Below, in pieces: positions 26,188 to 33,568 of a stretch of DNA of 64,000 nucleotides (within the stretch, counting starts at the first letter, position 1; each line of letters begins with the position of its first letter). The stretch is taken from the NCBI GenBank assembly GCA_029263395.1, contig JAJCXO010000138.1:88857-152856 (forward strand). The letters run 5' to 3'. The notes beneath the pieces were generated by a model. The model saw only the letters and a program-made list of their open reading frames with translations. It ran no database searches and was not told the origin of the DNA. This DNA is from Acidobacteriota bacterium (GTDB lineage: Bacteria > Acidobacteriota > Thermoanaerobaculia > Multivoradales > J023). The position numbers and the translations under genes are program-made.

Positions 26188-28753
26188 ACCGAAAGCCCTC
26201 ACCCTGGTTGATCGCTACCATGCGGAGCTCTGAGGTGTAATGCCTACCCTCGGCATCCTCGAGCCACGACTGGTCTCCCCGTGGCAACATCTCGCTGATC
26301 GAGACCACACTGTTGTCCTCGCTCGTCATCGTCTTGCGCAGTAATTTGGCGAAGATGTCGACGAAGATCGGACTGGCGAGGTCGAGATAACAAGGCTTCG
26401 GCTCCGTAGTCACCTTGTAGAAACAGAATCGAGGCAGACGATTTTCATGAGCCCAACGCCTGGTTGCCATGAATCGATCCATCGGATCTTTCATACGGGC
26501 AAATTCCAGCTCCTGCGCAGAGAATCGCCAACGCTCCCGCGAGATCACTACATGGTCGATCGAAATCCGTGGCCAGTGACGCGCGGGCGGCAGGAAGTGA
26601 GAAATCATGTCGGTACATTCCCCGTTGAGGTGGCGACCGAATAGCTCGATCGCTGGGAAACGCAGCGCACCGTCTCGTGTCCTGGCTTCGAGGCCGACCT
26701 CGGTCATTTCCACGACGACATTTGCAGCCGGTAGAGAGCAACAATCGACGGCGCTTCCGGGAGGGGTATCCGCCAAGTCGTAGCGATAAAAACTCGACAC
26801 CGAAAGCACCGGGTTGACGCGTTGATTCCAGCCCTCACGGATCACCTGAGGGACGACGATCGGCTCTTCGGTAACATCCCGTTCCAGGTTGGAAAAAACC
26901 TCTTCCGGAGCGGGATGCTGGGATACGAAACACGACGACAGGATGGTGTTGCTGAGGTGGATTTCGCCCAGCACGAAGTCCATTTCACCGCGCCCAATAT
27001 CCTCCGCCGAACCCGCTGCGATCATCATGTCGGGACTCACGTGCCGCGCGAGCGACCATGTTGGACCAGGGTCGCCGAATTCCTCGGAAATCTTCTGGCA
27101 CAGATCAGCAGTCGTAAGACGCAAACGAGAGGTTTCGCAGACCTCTTCGGTCAGCCCCAGCACCTTGCTCCATCGGCGTTGATAGGCTTCTTCTGAGCGC
27201 ACCAACAAAGTGCTCCGCTCACGGGTGAGAAAAACCCTGGACAACACGCGGGAGTACAGCGTGGAGCTTTCGATCACTCGCCCCTCGCGTCCCTCGGCAA
27301 GCTGAAGGTACTCCTTTTCAAGGCAGGCGGCGAATTGCTCGTACATCTCGCCGATAAGCCAGCGAGCGCCATCGAGCACCTGACCGAGCGGTGGCCCCAT
27401 GTACTGCAGGAAATCGGTGCCGAAGCTGACTTCCGCCTGACGACGACAGTCTTCATAAACCAGCCCACGACCCGCGTAGGTCTGCCCGTGGTGCCTTCGG
27501 GCAGGTTCTCCGGTCAGGCGGGCGAACGTCTCCTCCAACGCTGCCAGGCTAGCGTCCAGGACCGACGGATCACCGGCAGCCGCGGCGACGCTGCGACGCG
27601 CCTCTTCGATCTCGCGGAGAGGCGCAACTGCCTCGGAGTGAAGTCTTTCGGGCTCGATCTTTGAGAGCAGGCGATCGAGAGTTTGTTCGGGATGCAACTC
27701 CAGAGGAATTTCAAGCCCCCAGGTGAGCAAACGCTTCTCGACGAGGATATCGAGCTGTTTGTAGATCTGCTGCAGTGAGCTGGAGGGAAACGCCGGATCC
27801 GCGATCAGCTTGTCGGCCACTGCACGAGCACACCGCTCACCATCCAGTGCCGTCAGCAGGCGAACAGCTGCCCCGGTCAACTTCATAGGAGGACCAAAGG
27901 GGCGATGGAGCGTGTTGTCTATCCTTTGATGGCACGACTTCAGCCTAGGAACCAACCATGGACGCAACTCCGTTTGTGCCGCCGCCTGCTTGGCCAGCGT
28001 GTTGATACACCAGTTCTCGAAGTAGACCTCGCGGCGCTCCAAAAGCTCACGACCGGGGCGCATCCTCACGGCTTCGTCATCATCGGTGAATCTGGCCCAA
28101 CCGACCGGACCAAAGAAGCCGATCGTGTCGTTCTTCGAGCAGTAGCGCTGCAAATAGTTCGCGACTAACTCCTCATGCTGGCGCTGTTTGGAGCGTCGCT
28201 CGTTGGCGGGATCCGCCAAGCCGGCAAGTTCATCGAGCGCCGTATGAACGGCATTCCTGTTCTGCCAGGTCACAGCCTCTCGAAAGTGCTTGTCCCTGGC
28301 GACAGTCTGTAACTCCCGGGAGACCTCGCCCTGCCCAACGACATAGAGCTGCTTCAGATCCCGCTGCGCTAGTTCTAGGTCTGCGTGCAAACGAGCCAGC
28401 GTTTCGAGGAGACCAGGCTCACCACTCCAGTCGACAGCCTTCGGCAGCTTGCCTTTGGTCAACACCCGCAGGGCCTTCATCAACGGACGACGTTGCTCCT
28501 TGTCGTCCCACTGACCACGATTTCTCAACTCGTCCAGAGCTGTATTGACGCTAGTCACGAGCTCTCGTCGCAACGCGGCTTTCTCGTCCTCCAAATCGAG
28601 TAATCTCGAGACCAAGGCATCAACTTCGGGCGCCGCTAGGTCGAGCAAACGCCGCGCCTCGAAACCAGTCCCCCTCAACACCATTGAACGCCATAAGGCC
28701 CATTCGCCCCCAGGCATATCTATGAGGTGGACCGAAGAGCTGCCCGCTACCAT
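26177..28753 (-). CDS. LanB-like (lantibiotic dehydratase N-domain) protein heading the NRPS operon
   Basis: This protein of about 858 aa looks like the tRNA-dependent glutamylation-type domain of class I lanthipeptide dehydratases. The central segment YCSKNDTIGFFGPVGWARF occupies the place of the conserved R-P-T-P-F-G-like motif of that family. The length fits a LanB N-domain plus extra C-terminal sequence, but I cannot recognise a complete SpaB-type elimination domain. Family members use aminoacyl-tRNA to glutamylate Ser/Thr or to append amino acids to peptides; the substrate here is unknown. It is the first gene of the operon and overlaps the FAAL-NRPS start by about 11 bp, so it is probably co-translated with the assembly line. 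ATG 28753 (GGAG 9 nt upstream) is preferred over GTG 28768, whose only purine-rich stretch touches the codon. The family call is from motif memory and is moderately sure. Confidence 0.72.
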   Translation of the reverse strand: MVAGSSSVHLIDMPGGEWALWRSMVLRGTGFEARRLLDLAAPEVDALVSRLLDLEDEKAALRRELVTSVNTALDELRNRGQWDDKEQRRPLMKALRVLTKGKLPKAVDWSGEPGLLETLARLHADLELAQRDLKQLYVVGQGEVSRELQTVARDKHFREAVTWQNRNAVHTALDELAGLADPANERRSKQRQHEELVANYLQRYCSKNDTIGFFGPVGWARFTDDDEAVRMRPGRELLERREVYFENWCINTLAKQAAAQTELRPWLVPRLKSCHQRIDNTLHRPFGPPMKLTGAAVRLLTALDGERCARAVADKLIADPAFPSSSLQQIYKQLDILVEKRLLTWGLEIPLELHPEQTLDRLLSKIEPERLHSEAVAPLREIEEARRSVAAAAGDPSVLDASLAALEETFARLTGEPARRHHGQTYAGRGLVYEDCRRQAEVSFGTDFLQYMGPPLGQVLDGARWLIGEMYEQFAACLEKEYLQLAEGREGRVIESSTLYSRVLSRVFLTRERSTLLVRSEEAYQRRWSKVLGLTEEVCETSRLRLTTADLCQKISEEFGDPGPTWSLARHVSPDMMIAAGSAEDIGRGEMDFVLGEIHLSNTILSSCFVSQHPAPEEVFSNLERDVTEEPIVVPQVIREGWNQRVNPVLSVSSFYRYDLADTPPGSAVDCCSLPAANVVVEMTEVGLEARTRDGALRFPAIELFGRHLNGECTDMISHFLPPARHWPRISIDHVVISRERWRFSAQELEFARMKDPMDRFMATRRWAHENRLPRFCFYKVTTEPKPCYLDLASPIFVDIFAKLLRKTMTSEDNSVVSISEMLPRGDQSWLEDAEGRHYTSELRMVAINQGEGFRYGS

Positions 28754-29307
28754 GTGTGGAGTCTCCACCCTCTAAGTTCTGAGAGTTCAGTAATTACAGC
28801 TCTGTCAAGCCCCTGAAAACGAGTTCCAAAGGACATACAGCTATCGCTAGACAGAAGCCTGCCGACAAGACCTCCCGAGTCTTGACCTTCCCCATTTGCG
28901 GTCTTTGTGGCGTCAAAGGCCGAGATTGATCGCCCTACCAGATCGTAAAATAAAAGAGTGGGCATTGATAGTCCAGTAAGCGCATCATCACATGTAACTT
29001 AGAGCAAGAATCTGAACTATTCGCCACCGTAGTCCTTGCCCACTAATAATCGAACGAAATACTTCGTCTAAATATCTTCTGAGGGTATTCGGGCGTTCCT
29101 AGATCAAACGCAATCTCACTGGGCTCAACTACTCTCCCCAAGCTATTGGCCGTAACCACTGTTCTATTTTGCCTCCTCTCAATCCCGCTCAGATCACAAG
29201 ACTGGGAGCACAGATTTCGCCCGACACGAAGCGAAATCACGGCTGCAGCGAAGAGCCTCCCAATGACAGGGGGGCTCGATAGGCCAGGCGTGCGCAACGC
29301 TTCAACC
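28754..29307. other. 554-bp AT-richer gap upstream of the NRPS operon
   Basis: This gap lies between the LanB-like gene and the prolyl oligopeptidase gene, both on the minus strand. It is visibly richer in A/T than the flanking genes and presumably holds the operon promoter, but I find no convincing -35/-10 pair and no sigma-54 GG/GC pair. Two short minus-strand frames (72 codons ending at 28747, 84 codons ending at 29043) are open but lack good ribosome binding sites and recognisable motifs. They are not called as genes. Confidence 0.5.
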
Positions 29308-31518
29308 TCACAGGTCCAGCACCTGACTCAAGAAGGCGATCTCCTGAGCAAAGGTTCGACGAGAGTCGACCGGGTTGGTACCGAAGGCATGGCCGGCACC
29401 GCGGACAATCCTCACGAAGGCGGGCTGAGGACAGCCCGCCTTGTGCTGCAGGGCGGCGGTGAACTTGTAGCCATGCATCGGCGGAGTTGTCTCGTCGTGC
29501 TCGCCAACCGTGACCAGGAACGGTGGATAACAGCGGTCCTCGCGCAGGTTGTGGTACGGCGAGATGGCACGCAGGACTTGGAATTCCTCGGGATGGTCGG
29601 AGGAGCCAAAGCCACGCGTCCAGCCTCTAAAGGCGGTGAAGTGTTGATATCGCAGCAGGTCGAGAGACGGAATACCAATCAGCCCCGCGCCGAACAAATC
29701 CGGCCGCTGCAAGACCGCCGTGGCAGCCAGTGAGCCCGAAGCGCTCCAACCATTGGCAACCACCTTGCCCGGCGCGGTATATCGCTCGGCCACCAACCAT
29801 TCGACAGCAGCGATGTAGTCGTCAATCGCAGTCTGACGATTCAACCGGATGCCGGCATCGCGCCAGCTGTCACCGTACTCACCGCCGCCGCGCACCCCGG
29901 GTAGGACGTAAACGCCGCCCATCTCGAGCCACGCGAGCATCTGAGGCTGGTACCAAGGCGACGCTGTCCAGCCGCCGAAGCCGTAGGCATACATGAAGGC
30001 CGGTCGGGTTCCGTCACGCTCCAGGCCACGCTTGTGAGCTATGAACAACGGCACTTGAGTGCCGTCTTTGCTACGGTAATGGACGTTGGCAAGCACATAA
30101 TCGTCGGGGTCTATCGGCAACTGGCGTTGGATGAACGGCCGCGATTCGCCGCTCTCGAGATCGAGTCGAAAGACGGTTGAAGGCGTCACGAAGCCGTTGA
30201 AGGTGTACCAGGCCTCACCGGGTGCACGATCGTCTCCCACCAGCCCGGAGCCGATCCAGCCAGCGTTCAAGGTCAGCTCGTGCTGCTGTTGACCATCCAG
30301 GCCAAAAACCCGGACCACACCGACGGTGACCCGTCGATAAAGCAACACCAGACGATCGCCGATCAGGTTCATCGCATTGCCACCAGCGGTGCTGCCGCCG
30401 GCCAGGATGTCTTTTTGCTCGGGCACCACCTCGACGAACCGCTGATCCGAACGATGGCGATCGATAGCGACGATCCGGCCGTTGGGAGCCTGATGGTTGG
30501 TGTAAAAGTAGAACCGATCGCCACGACTGCCGAGAAATTGGAACGTATGTTTGCCATCGCCGAGCAACTCGACGAACTTCAAACCTGCGGTCGGTGAGCC
30601 CGGGGTCGACAAGTCAGCAATCAACACCCGGTTGTGGCTCGCGGTTCCTTCGTAGACCGCCAGAATCAACGTCTTGTGGTCTCTCGAGATCGCTGGTGTG
30701 TAGAGCCAGTTGGGCTGATCCGGACGTTCGAAGACCACCGCATCAGCCGTTCTGTCCTCCGCTGGACTTGCCGACGCCATCGCGTGATAACGCAACCGAG
30801 GCAACGGTTCGGCTGTCCCTTTTCTCAGGTGATCGCTGCTACCGTAGCTGAAGTAGAAGAAGCCACGGTCGTCCTGTATCCAGACTGTAGCCGCCCCGCG
30901 CACCCCGTCGAGGGTGTCGGCCATTGTCCTACCAGTCTCGACATCGAGGATCGAACCCCGCCCCCAACGCGATCCAGACTCGGTCACGGCATACACCAGA
31001 TAACGACCCGTCGAGCTCATCGTGAAGCCACCGAAACTCTGGCTATCGCTCAACAACACATTGGGGTCGAGCACCGTTGATGCCTCGTTTTGTTGGAGAC
31101 CGTGTCGAGAATAAATCACGGCATGTTTCTGTTCGGGCTCCCGTGCCGTGTAGAGGTAACGACCACCCGCGTGGATTGGTGCCGAGTAGCGAGCACCGGT
31201 TTTACCGAGGGCTTCGATCTGGCGTTGGATCCGCTCGACCCGCTCGGCGTCTAGAAACGACGCTAGTACCTGTTCCTGGGAGGCCATCCAGGCATGAGTT
31301 TCGGCGGAGTCGAGGTCCTCAAGCCAGCGGTAAGGATCTGGAATGTCGACGCCGTGGTATCGATCAACTACCGAGTCGCGACGAGTCTCGGGATAATCTA
31401 GCCGGTCGTCGCGAGATGTGGCCCACAGTAGGCCGGCACCAAGGCTGGTAAAGAGCAAAACAAAGGCGAGCCAGAAAGCGGGGCGGCGAGACAATCGTGT
31501 GTTGCCTGTCGTGTCCAT
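29308..31518 (-). CDS. Prolyl oligopeptidase family serine peptidase (S9A), N-terminally anchored
   Basis: This 736-aa protein has an N-terminal hydrophobic segment (AFWLAFVLLFTSLGAGLLW, residues about 14-32) that is a signal peptide or membrane anchor, so it acts outside the cytoplasm. The propeller starts with the S9A hallmark YHGVDIPDPYRWLEDL. The catalytic domain carries the Ser nucleophile in GWSASG (family norm G-G-S-N-G-G), Asp in GEHDETTPP and His in GAGHAFG. S9A enzymes cleave after Pro in short peptides. ATG 31518 is preceded by AAGGAG at 9 nt. It is codirectional with the NRPS operon about 0.55 kb away, so a role in processing or resisting the peptide is possible but unproven; a housekeeping role is equally likely. 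Confidence 0.93.
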   Translation of the reverse strand: MDTTGNTRLSRRPAFWLAFVLLFTSLGAGLLWATSRDDRLDYPETRRDSVVDRYHGVDIPDPYRWLEDLDSAETHAWMASQEQVLASFLDAERVERIQRQIEALGKTGARYSAPIHAGGRYLYTAREPEQKHAVIYSRHGLQQNEASTVLDPNVLLSDSQSFGGFTMSSTGRYLVYAVTESGSRWGRGSILDVETGRTMADTLDGVRGAATVWIQDDRGFFYFSYGSSDHLRKGTAEPLPRLRYHAMASASPAEDRTADAVVFERPDQPNWLYTPAISRDHKTLILAVYEGTASHNRVLIADLSTPGSPTAGLKFVELLGDGKHTFQFLGSRGDRFYFYTNHQAPNGRIVAIDRHRSDQRFVEVVPEQKDILAGGSTAGGNAMNLIGDRLVLLYRRVTVGVVRVFGLDGQQQHELTLNAGWIGSGLVGDDRAPGEAWYTFNGFVTPSTVFRLDLESGESRPFIQRQLPIDPDDYVLANVHYRSKDGTQVPLFIAHKRGLERDGTRPAFMYAYGFGGWTASPWYQPQMLAWLEMGGVYVLPGVRGGGEYGDSWRDAGIRLNRQTAIDDYIAAVEWLVAERYTAPGKVVANGWSASGSLAATAVLQRPDLFGAGLIGIPSLDLLRYQHFTAFRGWTRGFGSSDHPEEFQVLRAISPYHNLREDRCYPPFLVTVGEHDETTPPMHGYKFTAALQHKAGCPQPAFVRIVRGAGHAFGTNPVDSRRTFAQEIAFLSQVLDL

Positions 31519-31544
31519 CGGTCGAATCTCCTTGTGAGGCCTTC

Positions 31545-31563
31545 GCCAGCCTTGGTGGCTGGC
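31545..31563. promoter_or_regulatory. Inverted repeat GCCAGCC-N5-GGCTGGC, possible operator
   Basis: A perfect 7-bp inverted repeat with a TTGGT spacer lies in the 208-bp region between the divergent oligopeptidase and winged-helix regulator genes. It is on the 5' side of the peptidase gene. Operator function is a guess from position only. Confidence 0.3.
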
Positions 31564-31726
31564 AAGCGTGAATTGGATGAAGCGGGGCGACCCACAGCCC
31601 AGTTCTGACCTACCGCAGCGGCGAACACCATGATCCGTGGATGAATTCCACCTGCTTTGCGCATGATCTGCCGGGTCAGCGGGCAGCCATCCCGCACACT
31701 CGGTGCGGCGGTGTTAGGCTGTTACC

Positions 31727-33526
31727 ATGTGGAGGTTTGGAGCCTTCGAGGCCAACCCCGAAGCTGGGGAATTGCGTCATCATGGCCAGCGCGTCACGCT
31801 GCAAGAGAAACCGTTCCAGCTGTTGCTGGCGCTCCTCGAACAGCCCGGACAGGTGGTGACACGGGACGCTCTGCGCCAACGGCTGTGGCCGGACGTTGTC
31901 GTCGACTTCGACGGCAACCTCAACGCTGCAGCCCGCAAGCTGCGCGATGCCCTGGGGGACTCAGCAACCGAGCCGCGTTTTGTCGAAACCGTACCCCGTC
32001 GCGGCTACCGCTTCATCGCCCCGATCACTCCGTCAGCTGCAACCGAGCCCCGCTCAAACTCTCGGGTGCCGATCGCAGTCGCCGCTGCCTTGGTAACAAC
32101 GCTCGGTTTAGCCGTTGTGCTCAGCGGCTGGCTGCGCCCTAGCCCTCACCAGCCCAGCGAGCGTGAGCGGGTCATGTTGGCGGTGTTACCGTTCGACAAC
32201 CTCAGCGGCGATGCCCTGCCCGAGTACATCAATGATGGCTTTACCGAGGAGTTGCTCACCGCCCTCGGGCGTTTACAGCCGGAGCGCTTGGGGGTGATTG
32301 CTCGCATCACCGCCATGACCTACAAGGGTACGACCCAACCGATCGGCGAGATCGGTCGCGAGCTCGGCGTCGACTATGTGCTGGAAGGCAGCGTCCGCGG
32401 TACTGCCGACAAGTCGCGGATCACCGCGCAGCTGATCGCGGTCGACGATCAGACCCATCTGTGGGCTGAAACCTACGACAGCACTGACCGTGATCTACTC
32501 ACTACCCAGGCCGAGATCGCGGGCCGTATCGCCCGTTCCCTGGCCCTCGAGTTGTTGGCGGATGATCCGGTCGCCACGGCGCGCACCGCGACTCACGTAC
32601 CGCAGGCCTATGATCATTACCTGCGCGGCCGCCATCAATGGCATCGTTTCACCGACGAAGGCAATCGTTTTGCCATCGCCGAGCTGGCACGCGCCATTGC
32701 GCTCGATCCGGATTACGCCGAAGCCCATGCCGCCCTCGCCGATGCCTACAACTTGAAGGCCTTCGACGATGGCGCCTCACCGGTCGCCAGTTTCGACCGC
32801 GCCAAGTCGGCCGCAGAACGAGCCTTGGAGATCAATCCGGACCTCGCCGCAGCACACCACGCGTTGGCCTTCGCCACGCTCTACGGCAACTATGACGCCA
32901 TCACCGCCGACCCGCTCTTCCGACGCGCCTCGAACCTCGATCCCAACCATGCGATGACCCACCATTGGCACGCTGGTGCCCTCGCCGCCCTCGGACGCCA
33001 CGACGAAGCCATCACCTCGGTGCGGCGCGCCCTGCAGCTCGACCCGCTGTCGTCGAGTGTCAAGTCCGACCTTGGCTGGTACCTGCTGTTCGCTGGCCGT
33101 TGGCAGGAGGCGATCGAGGAGTGCTCCGCTATTCTCGATCTCCATCCCGACCTCAGTTGGGCAACCGCCTGCCTGATCGAAGGACAGATCCATGCTGGCG
33201 ACGAAGAGACCGCCGTCCGTCTTGCCGTCGAACAGCAACAACGCCAAGGCAAAAGCCTCGGCCAAAGGCCGCCGACCGACCTATCGAGCTTGTTCCGGTT
33301 CCTGCTCGAACAGGAGCTAGATAAACACGACAAGGATGCCGACCCATTGTATCGGGCCATGCTCAACGCCCGTCTCGGCGACCTCGAAGCCGCGGCCGAT
33401 TGGCTCGAGACCGCCTTCGATCAGCACGCACCCTGGTTGGTGTTTCTGCATGCTGATCCGCGCCTTGCGGCCTTGCGCGGCCATCCTCGTTTCGAAGCGA
33501 TTGCGGCACAGTTGAGGATTCGGTAG
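31727..33526 (+). CDS. Winged-helix (OmpR/CadC-type) transcriptional regulator with transmembrane and TPR sensor region
   Basis: This 599-aa protein has a DNA-binding winged helix at residues 1-100, ending in the typical FVETVPRRGYRFIAPI. One transmembrane helix follows (VAAALVTTLGLAVVLSGWL, about 122-140). A periplasmic-type domain comes next, with VLPFDNLSGD, DGFTEELLTALGRL and VDYVLEGSVR, common in CadC-like regulators. TPR-like helices fill the rest (ALDPDYAEAHAALADAY, NPDLAAAHHALAFA, LDPLSSSVKSDLGWYL). It probably binds DNA from the membrane and senses an external or protein signal through the TPRs. It is divergent from the prolyl oligopeptidase gene and could control it. The ATG has only a weak upstream purine stretch. 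Confidence 0.9.
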   Translation: MWRFGAFEANPEAGELRHHGQRVTLQEKPFQLLLALLEQPGQVVTRDALRQRLWPDVVVDFDGNLNAAARKLRDALGDSATEPRFVETVPRRGYRFIAPITPSAATEPRSNSRVPIAVAAALVTTLGLAVVLSGWLRPSPHQPSERERVMLAVLPFDNLSGDALPEYINDGFTEELLTALGRLQPERLGVIARITAMTYKGTTQPIGEIGRELGVDYVLEGSVRGTADKSRITAQLIAVDDQTHLWAETYDSTDRDLLTTQAEIAGRIARSLALELLADDPVATARTATHVPQAYDHYLRGRHQWHRFTDEGNRFAIAELARAIALDPDYAEAHAALADAYNLKAFDDGASPVASFDRAKSAAERALEINPDLAAAHHALAFATLYGNYDAITADPLFRRASNLDPNHAMTHHWHAGALAALGRHDEAITSVRRALQLDPLSSSVKSDLGWYLLFAGRWQEAIEECSAILDLHPDLSWATACLIEGQIHAGDEETAVRLAVEQQQRQGKSLGQRPPTDLSSLFRFLLEQELDKHDKDADPLYRAMLNARLGDLEAAADWLETAFDQHAPWLVFLHADPRLAALRGHPRFEAIAAQLRIR

Positions 33527-33568
33527 CCCGTCCACAACACCCGATGCCACCGAGCTCTGCCACCGAGC

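Noticed and set aside
28747..28965. 72-codon minus-strand frame just upstream of the LanB-like gene, considered as a precursor peptide
   Set aside because: No good Shine-Dalgarno and no leader or core pattern; it overlaps the LanB start by only a few bases. Kept only as part of the gap finding.
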